Assembly: GCA_023395615.1 (NCBI GenBank)
Contig: JAEWYP010000040.1
Span: 1 to 22,318 of the forward strand
Direction of reading: 5' to 3'
Origin: Bacillota bacterium
GTDB taxonomy: Bacteria; Bacillota; Clostridia; Christensenellales; Aristaeellaceae
Length of the DNA: 22,318 nt
Shown here: positions 5,821 to 14,166 of the stretch, piece by piece
Numbering within the stretch: the first letter of the stretch is position 1
Layout of the letters: each line of letters opens with the position of its first letter
Notes under the pieces: model-generated
Told to the model about the DNA's origin: nothing
Database searches by the model: none
Seen by the model: only the letters and a program-made list of their open reading frames with translations
Made by a program: the position numbers and the translations under genes

Positions 5821-7821
5821 TTGAAAAAAACGCAGCGCGGTATGCTGGGCTATGTGGTGCTCATCGCCGCATTCATATTGATCGCCGTGGTGCTCAACGG
5901 CGGCTTCGGCCAGACGGTGGATCGCCGCATTGAGTACCCCAAACTGCTGGAAGCGATCGAGAACCAGCAGGTAGAAGCGGTAGCAATCCGCGGTTCATCG
6001 CTGGTGGGCATCTATAAAAACACTACAACGGCCAAGGCGGATTTCCCGGAACGGAATTACGATTTTGAAACGACTATCGGCAGCGATTTTATCGACACTG
6101 TACGGCAGATTACTGCAGCGCAGAAGGGAAAATCGCTGGACGACGTATCCGTTTCGGATTTCAGCTTTACGGTACAGTACCGCGCGCCTGTCGTGACGCC
6201 CTGGTATCTGGACCTGCTGCCGTATATCATCATCATCGGCATTTCTATGGCATTGTGGTACTTCCTGATCATGCGGCAGAGCGGCGGCAACAGCAAAGTG
6301 ATGAACTTTGGCAAGTCCCACGCCCGGATGAGCGACCCGTCCAAGAACCATATCACGTTCAAGGATGTGGCGGGCGCGAAGGAAGAAAAGGAAGAACTTC
6401 AGGAAATGGTGGATTTCCTGAAGAACCCCAAAGCCTATACCGATATGGGCGCCAGAATCCCCAAAGGCGTTCTGCTGGTAGGCCCTCCGGGCACCGGTAA
6501 AACCCTGCTGGCCAAGGCAGTTGCCGGGGAAGCGAATGCGCCGTTCTTCTCCATCAGTGGTTCAGACTTCGTGGAAATGTTTGTGGGCGTAGGTGCGAGC
6601 CGCGTGCGCGACCTGTTCGATCAGGCCAAGAAGGCCGCTCCTGCCATTGTATTTATCGACGAGATCGACGCGGTAGGCCGCCATCGTGGCGCCGGGCTGG
6701 GCGGCGGTCATGACGAACGGGAGCAGACGCTAAACCAGCTGCTGGTGGAAATGGACGGATTCTCCATCAACGAAGGCGTGATTGTTATGGCGGCTACTAA
6801 CCGCCGTGACATCCTTGATCCTGCGCTGTTACGCCCCGGCCGCTTTGACCGTCAGGTAACGGTGAACTACCCCGATTTGGAAGGCCGCGTGGAAATCCTG
6901 AAGGTACACAGCCGCGGTAAGCCGTTGGCTGCCGATGTGGATTTTGAGAATGTTGCCAAACGGATGCCTTTCTCTACCGGCGCGGATCTTGAGAATGTGA
7001 TGAACGAGGCGGCAATTCTTGCCGTGCGCGAGAAGGGTAAGAAAATTACCCAGCAAAATTTGGTGGATGCTATCAGCCGCGTGCAGATGGGGCCGGAAAA
7101 GAAGAGCCACAAGGTGACGGCCCGCGACAAGCATACGGTCGCATACCACGAAGCGGGTCATGCCGTGATCTCGAACCTTCTGCCGGAATGCGACGACGTG
7201 CATCTGGTTACAATTGTGCCCCGCGGCCAGGCGGGCGGCTATACGCTCAGTTTACCCGCCGAGGAAAATGATAACCTCAGCAGGACGGCGCTTCTGGGGA
7301 TGATCACCATGGCGTTGGGCGGCCATGCAGCTGAAAAAGTGGCTCTGGATGATCTTTACACAGGCTCCTCCAGCGACCTGAAACGGGCCACCGAGCTGGC
7401 GCGCCGTATGGTAACGCAGTTTGGTATGAGCGAACTGGGCACTGTATATCTCTCCAGCGATCAGGAAGTGTTCGTGGGGATGGAATTTGGTCAGAGCCGC
7501 GAATACAGCGAGCAGAGCGCCGCCTCCATCGACGCGGAAGTAAAACGCATCGTGGATGAGTGCTATGTGCGTGCACAGCGGATATTGACAGAGCACAAGA
7601 AACAGCTGACCGACGTGGCGGAAGCATTGCTGGAACGTGAAACCCTTAGCCGTAAAGAGTTTGATGCGGTTATGGAAGGCGAACCTCTTCCGCCCGAACC
7701 GGTGAAACCGAAGGTTGCGGAACCCGCAGAGCCGGAACACCGCGTGCCTGCTCCTATTTTCAAACCGGCGATGGAGGGCATGCAGGGCGACAGTGATAAG
7801 AATCCGTTTATCGAACCGTGA
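5821..7821 (+). CDS. ftsH: ATP-dependent membrane zinc metalloprotease FtsH
   Basis: 666 residues from TTG at 5821. This start has AAGGAGG 8 bases upstream; an in-frame TTG at 5779 lacks a comparable site. FtsH is a hexameric AAA+ protease in the inner membrane that degrades unassembled membrane and regulatory proteins. Seen here: a first membrane segment at about 8-26, an external domain, and a second membrane segment at about 125-148. The AAA domain has GPPGTGKT (221-228), VFIDEID with D280/E281, and the second region of homology ending RPGRFDR. The protease domain has HEAGH (H443, E444, H447) and the third zinc ligand D519 in the GSSSDL motif. The tail is Pro/Glu-rich. The stop overlaps the next gene's GTG by 4 bases (GTGA), implying translational coupling. 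All key residues are present. Confidence 0.97.
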   Translation: MKKTQRGMLGYVVLIAAFILIAVVLNGGFGQTVDRRIEYPKLLEAIENQQVEAVAIRGSSLVGIYKNTTTAKADFPERNYDFETTIGSDFIDTVRQITAAQKGKSLDDVSVSDFSFTVQYRAPVVTPWYLDLLPYIIIIGISMALWYFLIMRQSGGNSKVMNFGKSHARMSDPSKNHITFKDVAGAKEEKEELQEMVDFLKNPKAYTDMGARIPKGVLLVGPPGTGKTLLAKAVAGEANAPFFSISGSDFVEMFVGVGASRVRDLFDQAKKAAPAIVFIDEIDAVGRHRGAGLGGGHDEREQTLNQLLVEMDGFSINEGVIVMAATNRRDILDPALLRPGRFDRQVTVNYPDLEGRVEILKVHSRGKPLAADVDFENVAKRMPFSTGADLENVMNEAAILAVREKGKKITQQNLVDAISRVQMGPEKKSHKVTARDKHTVAYHEAGHAVISNLLPECDDVHLVTIVPRGQAGGYTLSLPAEENDNLSRTALLGMITMALGGHAAEKVALDDLYTGSSSDLKRATELARRMVTQFGMSELGTVYLSSDQEVFVGMEFGQSREYSEQSAASIDAEVKRIVDECYVRAQRILTEHKKQLTDVAEALLERETLSRKEFDAVMEGEPLPPEPVKPKVAEPAEPEHRVPAPIFKPAMEGMQGDSDKNPFIEP

Positions 7822-8711
7822 CGACGATTGATCTGCATATCCACAGCATTTACAGCGACGGTCTGCTTTCTCCTGCGGAGTTATGCGCACTGGCGGTTCG
7901 CAGACATGTGAGTGTTGTTGCCCTTTGCGACCATGACACGCTTGCGGGCACCTGGTCTATGACCGAGGCAGCCGCGGCGCAGACGGCAGAGGGGCATCCG
8001 TTGGACGTCCTTCCGGCTCTGGAGCTTAGCTCCGGGGCGGAAGGCCGTATCCATATTCTGGGATACGGTGCGGCACCGGGAAACCGTATCCTGTCGGAAA
8101 CGCTGGCACGGGGCCGTACTGAGAGACGTGACCGGTACGCGGAAATTTTGCATCGACTCAAGAAAATGGGAATTGAGATTCCATCGGATCGACTGCCGGA
8201 AGGTCGACCAGATAGCATGCCAATCAGCAGAGCCCATATTGCCCGGGCACTCATCGGGATAGGGCTTGTGAATACGATGGAACAGGCGTTTGATAAGTAT
8301 CTGGGGGAAGGGAAACCCGCTTATGTGCCGCTGTGCCATCTCTCAGCCGAGGAGGCGGTGCGGTTGCTGGTGTCCGCAGGCGTGGTGCCTGTTCTGGCGC
8401 ACCCGATGCGCATAGGGCTGACAACGTTCACTTTGGAGGCGCTGGTTGCTTCTCTGCGGGCGGTGGGTCTTGCCGGTATTGAGGTTTTTCACCCTTCCGC
8501 ATCCAGAAGTGACATTCCTTTTTTGCTTCGTATGGCACGCAACTCCGGATTGCTGGTAACGGGCGGCAGCGATTATCACGGCGACCACGATACACGCACC
8601 CAGATCGGCCGATTCCCTTCCGGATGGACGAGCTGGCAGGATGACCTGCAGGCGCTCAAAGTGGCGATTGAAAACCGAGCGCCGGTTCAACTGGCCGTGG
8701 GAAACGATTGA
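7818..8711 (+). CDS. PHP-domain metal-dependent phosphoesterase
   Basis: 297 residues from a GTG that overlaps the ftsH stop. I see no good ribosome binding site, so translation probably depends on ribosomes finishing ftsH. The PHP metal-binding pattern is complete: DLHIHSIYSDG (H7, H9, D14), CDHD (D38, H39), E69, H79, RAH at 138-140, LAHP (H195) and GSDYH (D252, H254). Relatives include the YciV/RNase AM group, which hydrolyse 3',5'-nucleotide bisphosphates or trim short RNAs in the cytoplasm. The sequence supports that group by length and motif order, but substrate is inferred. A VanW-family gene follows after 65 bases, probably in the same transcript. Confidence 0.88.
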   Translation: MTTIDLHIHSIYSDGLLSPAELCALAVRRHVSVVALCDHDTLAGTWSMTEAAAAQTAEGHPLDVLPALELSSGAEGRIHILGYGAAPGNRILSETLARGRTERRDRYAEILHRLKKMGIEIPSDRLPEGRPDSMPISRAHIARALIGIGLVNTMEQAFDKYLGEGKPAYVPLCHLSAEEAVRLLVSAGVVPVLAHPMRIGLTTFTLEALVASLRAVGLAGIEVFHPSASRSDIPFLLRMARNSGLLVTGGSDYHGDHDTRTQIGRFPSGWTSWQDDLQALKVAIENRAPVQLAVGND

Positions 8712-8776
8712 ATCATCAGGGCCAGACAGCGCAGCACTCCGCAGCTTCCCATATCCTCGATAAAGGAGCGAAAACC

Positions 8777-10405
8777 ATGTACAGCCAAGGCTATCGTCCA
8801 CCCAGCCAGCAAGAAGCTACCCAACCGTCAGGCGGCTGGGCGCAGCCTGCCGCTGGTTCGCGTCAGCCGCAGCGCGTAAATGGAAACACGCCCAACGGGC
8901 ACGCTCCTGTAAGGAAGGGAAAACCGCCGAAAAGACGTACTTTTTGCGGTCAGCTCATCAAGTTTATGGTTATCCTGCTGCTACTGGCGGGTGCGACGGG
9001 CGGTATATATCTCTGGAAGATACAGGCCGAGGTAAAGCCATATACCACCGTGTTTCTGGATAATGTGTACGTAGACGGTATCAACCTTTCCGGTATGACT
9101 TGGGATCAGGGCAGTCAGGCTGTACAAAAGCAAATTGATGAAAAATTGAATTCGTGGTACGTTCGGCTAAAAAGCCCTGCTGGGGAATATAAAGATATTA
9201 CCGCGCAAACATTGGGAATCAGTCGCGATCCAAATCAGGCGCTGGAACAGGCATGGGCTGTCGGGCATGAAACAAGCGCCACTCACCGTAAAGATGTTTT
9301 TGAACTGAAAAAGGAAATTGATACTGCCAAGTCAACACAAATCTCGTTCACCAGCGCGGAACAAAGCGGAGATACCGCGCCGATTAACGATATTTTGGAT
9401 AAGCTGGCCAAGGCCGCTTACGTTGCCCCACAGGACGCCGCGCTGATCAGCTTCGACCCGGACAATACCGCGCAGCCATTTACTTTTCAAAACGAGGTAG
9501 TCGGTAAACAGCTGGATCAGCAGGATGTGGATTCTATCCGCGCTCAAATTCTGGACATGGTGAACAGCTTTACCAGCGGCGAAATTATGGTACAGCCGTC
9601 GGATATTCTGCCGCAGGTAACCGTAGCGGATCTACAGAAGAACTATGCGCTGCGTTTTCGTGCAGTCACCCCGATCGACAGCCATTCTACCGACGCCCGT
9701 AATGATAATATCCGGCTCGCCTTTTCCAAGATTAACGGGATGACTTTAGAAAATGGGAAAACATTCTCCTTCAACAAAGTGGTAGGCCGGCGCACGCAGG
9801 CTAACGGGTTTCTGGCCGCGTACGAGTACAGTTATGGAGAACTTACGCTGGGTTGGGGCGGCGGTGTCTGCCAGGCCAGCACGACGGTGTATCTGGCGGC
9901 TGTGCAGGCGGGAATGAAGATAACGGATCACACAGCCCATTCCACACCCGTATCTTATACCTCGCTGGGTGAGGATGCTACGGTAAGCGATACCCGTGGA
10001 CATGAGGTTGATTTTGCCTTTAAAAATACCTCCGGCGGACGAGTTTATTTAACGGCACATGTGCTTACGGACCCGACGAATAAAAAGCGCCTGCTTTGCG
10101 AAGTCCGGATCTACGGGCTTGATCTGGGTTCCACCAGCTACCGGTTGGAAACTGAAACGGTTGAAACGCTGGAAAAGCCGACTGAACCGGAAATCATCGA
10201 AGATACGAAAGCGAAGTATGTTACTTTTACTGATGAGCAGAAAACGGTCATTGAAGCCAGCGAAGGTTATGTTGTGGATACCTATCTGGTTACGGTAGTG
10301 GATGGGGCCGACATTTCCCGCGTGAAGATTGCAACCAGCACTTATAAAAACAGAGCAGCCCGTATTTATGTTGGAGTAACCCCGCGGGATATTGTGCCGG
10401 AGTGA
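8777..10405 (+). CDS. Membrane-anchored VanW-family protein with C-terminal G5-like domain
   Basis: 542 residues from ATG 8777, chosen because AAAGGAG lies 8 bases upstream; an upstream in-frame TTG at 8708 overlaps the previous gene and lacks a site. A Gln/Pro-rich cytoplasmic N-terminus of about 58 residues ends in a basic patch, followed by one membrane segment at about 60-80. The outside portion has a YoaR/peptidoglycan-binding-like region (about 90-300) and a VanW domain (about 315-440) with NGMTLENGKTFSFN and GGGVCQASTTVY. A Glu/Thr-rich G5-like tail ends near 540. VanW proteins occur in some vancomycin-resistance clusters and widely in Clostridia; their biochemical role is unknown. Envelope location is well supported, function is not. 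Confidence 0.85.
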   Translation: MYSQGYRPPSQQEATQPSGGWAQPAAGSRQPQRVNGNTPNGHAPVRKGKPPKRRTFCGQLIKFMVILLLLAGATGGIYLWKIQAEVKPYTTVFLDNVYVDGINLSGMTWDQGSQAVQKQIDEKLNSWYVRLKSPAGEYKDITAQTLGISRDPNQALEQAWAVGHETSATHRKDVFELKKEIDTAKSTQISFTSAEQSGDTAPINDILDKLAKAAYVAPQDAALISFDPDNTAQPFTFQNEVVGKQLDQQDVDSIRAQILDMVNSFTSGEIMVQPSDILPQVTVADLQKNYALRFRAVTPIDSHSTDARNDNIRLAFSKINGMTLENGKTFSFNKVVGRRTQANGFLAAYEYSYGELTLGWGGGVCQASTTVYLAAVQAGMKITDHTAHSTPVSYTSLGEDATVSDTRGHEVDFAFKNTSGGRVYLTAHVLTDPTNKKRLLCEVRIYGLDLGSTSYRLETETVETLEKPTEPEIIEDTKAKYVTFTDEQKTVIEASEGYVVDTYLVTVVDGADISRVKIATSTYKNRAARIYVGVTPRDIVPE

Positions 10406-10437
10406 CTTTTCCGTTGTCTCGATTCGTAAGATAAGCG

Positions 10438-10468
10438 GCTCCCCTTCCGACGGCAGCGGAAGGGGAGC
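10438..10468. terminator. Bidirectional terminator-like hairpin between convergent genes
   Basis: GCTCCCCTTCCG (10438-10449) pairs perfectly with CGGAAGGGGAGC (10457-10468) around ACGGCAG. It lies between the VanW gene and the oppositely oriented esterase. The U-tract is poor on both sides, so termination strength is uncertain. Confidence 0.65.
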
Positions 10469-10561
10469 TTGTATATTGTGGAAGATAGGGTAGTAAACAG
10501 GTACCCAGCGAGTTGTCCGGCATCAGGAGATTGGAATGAGAAAAGCCTGTGTTTAAAAAGA

Positions 10562-11362
10562 TCAGGCGCGATGATCAAGCCAATCCATCCCGGCGGGCAT
10601 GGATTGGTTCCAAAAAGCAAAATCATGAACGCCGGGGCGCACCCACCACTCGTGAGGATAACCAATCGTTTCAAGGTGACGGTGAAAATCATCATTGATA
10701 CGGAATGCGAAATCCTCCGAGCCACAGGCCATAAAGATATGCGGCATTTTACCGGTCTGCGCGCAAGCCGTTGCGAGTTGTTTGGGGTCGCGGTCGCTGC
10801 CCAGTAAGCGGGAAGGCTCACCGAACGTATGCCGATAATAGCCATAAGGAGCTACGCCGTTCCCTTCTTTTTCCGGGGTCATGGCAGCCACTTCGTCGGT
10901 AATCAGCGCCGAAGAGAGGGCGATAATTGCACCGAACGTATCCGGATAATACAGTCCGTTACGCAGCGCGCCGTAGCCGCCCATCGAAAGACCAGCGATG
11001 ACCGTATCTTCCCGGCGATGGGACAGGGGGAACATCTTGCGGGTAACATCGACTAGTTCGACGCCCACATAGGTACCGCTTTTCTCGCCGGTCTCCGCGT
11101 TGTCCAGGTAGAAAGCGTTGCCGCATCCCGGCATAATCACTGCATACCGGTGCTTAGCGGCCCAGTCCACAATACCGCTGTGATACAGCCAATCGGTATG
11201 GTTGCCGGTATAGCCATGCAGCAGATAAATCGTCGGCCACGGGCCGCCCGCGTACGACGGCGCGTCCGGCGCGGAAGGCGGCGCGTCAATCGGCAACACC
11301 GCTGTGAAAGCTTGCATACCAGGCATGGATTTGGAGAAAAAATTACAGGTTATCACTGCCAT
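10562..11362 (-). CDS. Alpha/beta-hydrolase esterase of the esterase D / tributyrin esterase family
   Basis: 266 residues from ATG at 11362, which has an AAGGGGGA site just upstream; an in-frame ATG six codons earlier would sit on top of that site. The catalytic triad can be placed as S126 (GLSMGGYG), D217 (CGSEDF) and H246 (GVHDFAFW), with an oxyanion motif LLHGYTGN. The fold family includes lactococcal EstA and S-formylglutathione hydrolase, which cleave short-chain esters or thioesters. There is no signal peptide, so it is probably cytoplasmic. It follows the thiolation gene by 42 bases and is likely the last gene of the minus-strand operon. The physiological substrate cannot be read from the sequence. 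Confidence 0.87.
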   Translation of the reverse strand: MAVITCNFFSKSMPGMQAFTAVLPIDAPPSAPDAPSYAGGPWPTIYLLHGYTGNHTDWLYHSGIVDWAAKHRYAVIMPGCGNAFYLDNAETGEKSGTYVGVELVDVTRKMFPLSHRREDTVIAGLSMGGYGALRNGLYYPDTFGAIIALSSALITDEVAAMTPEKEGNGVAPYGYYRHTFGEPSRLLGSDRDPKQLATACAQTGKMPHIFMACGSEDFAFRINDDFHRHLETIGYPHEWWVRPGVHDFAFWNQSMPAGMDWLDHRA

Positions 11363-11404
11363 GAAAAGGTCCCCCTTCATCTTAACGGCTGATGAAACGG
11401 CCGT

Positions 11405-12175
11405 TTATTCGTCGTCCGAAGTGGATTCGCGCGGCGTCTTTTCCCACAGGCTGTATTGTTCGTCGTTTTTCAATGCGGAAAGCATGTTTTCTTCCAGATG
11501 TGGGTAACGCTTAGCCAGCTCGTGCAGTAAATCCTTCATCTCCTGCCGCTTGGTGTGCCCGTTGGCGGGGCAATCGTTATGCAACACTGGAAGCTGAAGC
11601 AGTTTCTGCATATGGATCACGTCTTTTTCCGGCATGTAGATCATGGGGCGGATCACCGTGATGTTGGCGCGGCTCATGTAGGTTTTTGGGTGAAAGGTAT
11701 GGATGCGGCCTTCATAAATCAGGCTCATCAGAAAAGTCTCCAGTGCGTCTTCCCGGTGATGGCCCAGCGCCAGCTTGTTACAACCCAGTTCGTTGCACAG
11801 GTCGCACAACATGGCTCGGCGCATTTTGGCGCACAGGGGGCAGGGGCTGCGGTCGTTACGTTTTTCAAAAATGATCTGATACAGGTCGGTATATCGAACC
11901 GTGATGGGCACATCGACCGAACGGCAAAATTCTTCGATGGCACGGGTATCCGGCGGCGTTTTTCCAGCGGTCAGCATGATGGCCTGCAAGGTAAAATCAT
12001 CCTTGCGTACCCGGCGATACATCGCCAGCGTGTGCAGCATCAGCAGGCTGTCTTTCCCGCCGCTTACGCCGACGGCGACGCGATCTCCCGGCTCGATCAG
12101 ATGAAAATCCTGGTCTGCGCGGCGCATGCGCCCTAGTGTGGTTTTCAAGGAACGATTCCCCTCGTTTTCTTTCAT
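11405..12175 (-). CDS. TtcA-family tRNA thiolation protein (PP-loop ATPase)
   Basis: 256 residues. The PP-loop SGGKDS is at 38-43. Cysteines C112 and C115 (PCPLC) and C202 (NDCPANG) match the three that hold the 4Fe-4S cluster in TtcA, and the LGHHREDALETFLM motif is typical. TtcA makes 2-thiocytidine at position 32 of certain tRNAs using ATP and sulfur. The intact tRNA-Arg in this window has C32, so it could be a substrate, but that is only consistent, not shown. The ATG overlaps the stop of the upstream membrane-protein gene (ATGA), so the two are translationally coupled. A close paralogue with another tRNA target is possible. Confidence 0.88.
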   Translation of the reverse strand: MKENEGNRSLKTTLGRMRRADQDFHLIEPGDRVAVGVSGGKDSLLMLHTLAMYRRVRKDDFTLQAIMLTAGKTPPDTRAIEEFCRSVDVPITVRYTDLYQIIFEKRNDRSPCPLCAKMRRAMLCDLCNELGCNKLALGHHREDALETFLMSLIYEGRIHTFHPKTYMSRANITVIRPMIYMPEKDVIHMQKLLQLPVLHNDCPANGHTKRQEMKDLLHELAKRYPHLEENMLSALKNDEQYSLWEKTPRESTSDDE

Positions 12176-14055
12176 AGAGTTGCTTCTTTCTGCGAGGAAT
12201 GCAAGGGTGTACCGGCGTTGTGTACAATAGGCGCGCTAAACAGGCACAGCAGGTAGGAAACGGAGAAAACGAGTGGAAGGGCGTACCGGCTGCCGATCAC
12301 GAACCCGGCGGAAAGCAGACACGATAACAGCGTCGCAAGCGGCGCGAGCAGCAGCCAGCTCCATTTTTTTTCCGGTGTGCGACGGATCAGGAACCATCCT
12401 GCGAAAAGCATCCAGCAGAAAAAACCGGAGGATTGCAGCTGGGATATCAGCGGAAGACTCCGATAGCTGGATTCCAGACTCAGCAGGCGGTCCTGCAGGG
12501 ACGCAAGTGCAGCGGGGTGTGCAATGGTAAGCGCCGACGGATACTTGGAAGAAGCAGGCGAAACCATACGGGTATAGTAACTGGCTGCGTTGTCAAACGG
12601 GTCCATAAAACCGCCGGAGAGAGCCCAAAAGGCATGCAGCGCAGTCAGGGGATGCGTTGCGGACAGTCGTGCGGAAACCCCGATATATGCCAGTACATCC
12701 GCGCGGGTATGATTGTTAAAATATCGGAACAGCTTGCGGGTACTGTCCGACTGGCGGGGTGCATAGACCTGCGCAAGCTGATTCGCTTCCCATACCCGGT
12801 CGATGGTTGCATACTCCCCGTCGGTAACATCCTGCGGGCTGTTTTTAAGGATTCGGGCGGTTTGTTGGATGGATACGCCTAAAATATCCGCGGAAGTCTC
12901 CACGGGATAGGCAATCCGTGGTACAACCAGATTGTCAAACAGGATCAGCACGACCAGCGGCGTCGCCAGCAATGCCCATTTACCGGTAAAACGGGGCTTG
13001 ACCCGGCGGATGAAACGCACCGCCAGCACCGCGGTCATCGGCGCGACAGCCAGAATACCGTTATGACGGAGCAGCAGGGTGGCGAGCGACGCTACTGTAA
13101 AACCGGCCCACCAGCGGCCGGAACGCCAGCATGCTTCGGGATGGAGGAACGTACGGGCGGATAAAACCACAACAGCCAGAAATGCGGCGGTATACGGTAC
13201 ATCCTTGATGACGACCGCTGCATTCTGCATACCCGCAGGGAGCAGGGCAAACAGAGCGATCAGCGCGTAACGCAACACATCCGGCAGCTTTTCCCGCTTC
13301 AACTCCGCCGTGGCAAGCGCCAGGATGCCGGAGAACAGCAGATACTGTATCAGCGTATACATAAGGATACCGAAGTTGTCCCCGCCGATTCGCGCGCCCA
13401 GCCACACGATAGCACCCAGCAACAGGGTATAGGCTTGCGGATGGTCGCTGGTAGGCATAATCTGCCCCGTAAACTGTTGCAGCGCCCGGGCCGCGTCATC
13501 TGTGACAACGCCGGGCCAGCGGGCAATCAGCGAGGGAAGCCACACCAGTACCAGGATTATCCATGCGCTCAGGAAAGCCCGGCGCACTGCTGTCGGGGAT
13601 GCGGCGGACGGGACTTTCCAGCGGGAAGCCACCTTCGGCAGCGAAACCAGCAGCGCTTTCATCCCCACGAAGAACAGCGCAAAAAAGCCGCATGTTTTGC
13701 CGGCCAGCAACAGCAGGTGATAGGGGGACAGAAAATTCGCAAGCGCGCCGTCGTCCATGCGGTATGCCGCGCCCACCGAACAGGCAAAGGCAAACATGGC
13801 GGCAAGCAGGCAAAGCCGTACCTTGTCGCCGCGCCGCCATGCAAACGGCGTGAAGGTGAAACGGCCAAACAGCCACAGGAACAGCGCCATCAGCAGGGAG
13901 GCTTCCCCTTCCCGTCCGGACAGTGTCGCCAGTGTATCCCGCACGAAAAAAAGCAGACATGACGAGGTGGTCAGGTCGGTATTCACCAACAGTATCGCCA
14001 GCGTCGCAGCCATGGCGAAAAGTGTGATGGCGGCGATACGGCCAGCTTTTTTCAC
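12172..14055 (-). CDS. Polytopic membrane protein, DUF6020/GT-C glycosyltransferase-like
   Basis: About 627 residues from GTG at 14055, preferred because GGGAGG lies 8 bases upstream; the upstream ATG at 14079 has no comparable site and would itself span the ribosome binding site. Around a dozen hydrophobic segments are visible. A conserved-looking loop has WPGVVTDD (D186, D187) followed by SDHPQAYTLLLG (about 203-214), resembling DUF6020 proteins and acidic-loop GT-C transferases that use lipid-linked sugars. The long hydrophilic stretch near 395-540 may be an external domain. Substrate is unknown. It lies 112 bases after the aldolase gene and overlaps the tRNA thiolation gene. The family name comes from recollection of motif layout, so moderate confidence; membrane topology is certain. 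Confidence 0.7.
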   Translation of the reverse strand: MKKAGRIAAITLFAMAATLAILLVNTDLTTSSCLLFFVRDTLATLSGREGEASLLMALFLWLFGRFTFTPFAWRRGDKVRLCLLAAMFAFACSVGAAYRMDDGALANFLSPYHLLLLAGKTCGFFALFFVGMKALLVSLPKVASRWKVPSAASPTAVRRAFLSAWIILVLVWLPSLIARWPGVVTDDAARALQQFTGQIMPTSDHPQAYTLLLGAIVWLGARIGGDNFGILMYTLIQYLLFSGILALATAELKREKLPDVLRYALIALFALLPAGMQNAAVVIKDVPYTAAFLAVVVLSARTFLHPEACWRSGRWWAGFTVASLATLLLRHNGILAVAPMTAVLAVRFIRRVKPRFTGKWALLATPLVVLILFDNLVVPRIAYPVETSADILGVSIQQTARILKNSPQDVTDGEYATIDRVWEANQLAQVYAPRQSDSTRKLFRYFNNHTRADVLAYIGVSARLSATHPLTALHAFWALSGGFMDPFDNAASYYTRMVSPASSKYPSALTIAHPAALASLQDRLLSLESSYRSLPLISQLQSSGFFCWMLFAGWFLIRRTPEKKWSWLLLAPLATLLSCLLSAGFVIGSRYALPLVFSVSYLLCLFSAPIVHNAGTPLHSSQKEATL

Positions 14056-14083
14056 GTCGGTGTCCTCCCGTATCATCAAAATC

Positions 14084-14139
14084 GCCCCGCTTTCAAACCC
14101 GCCCCGCTTGGTTACAGAGGGAGGCTGAATGCGGGGCGC
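14084..14139 (-). other. GC-rich inverted repeat between fba and the membrane-protein gene
   Basis: On the minus strand CGCCCCGC pairs with GCGGGGCG further on, with a loop of over 20 bases; a second copy of GCGGGGCG follows. There is no U-tract. It may partly attenuate read-through or stabilise the fba message, but it is not a classic terminator, so an fba-led operon remains plausible. Confidence 0.35.
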
Positions 14140-14166
14140 TGGTTTGCCCGGTGAGAGTTCTATCGA

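Noticed and set aside
14084..14139. Classic terminator after fba
   Set aside because: The GC-rich stem has a loop of more than 20 bases and no U-tract, so it is listed only as an inverted repeat.
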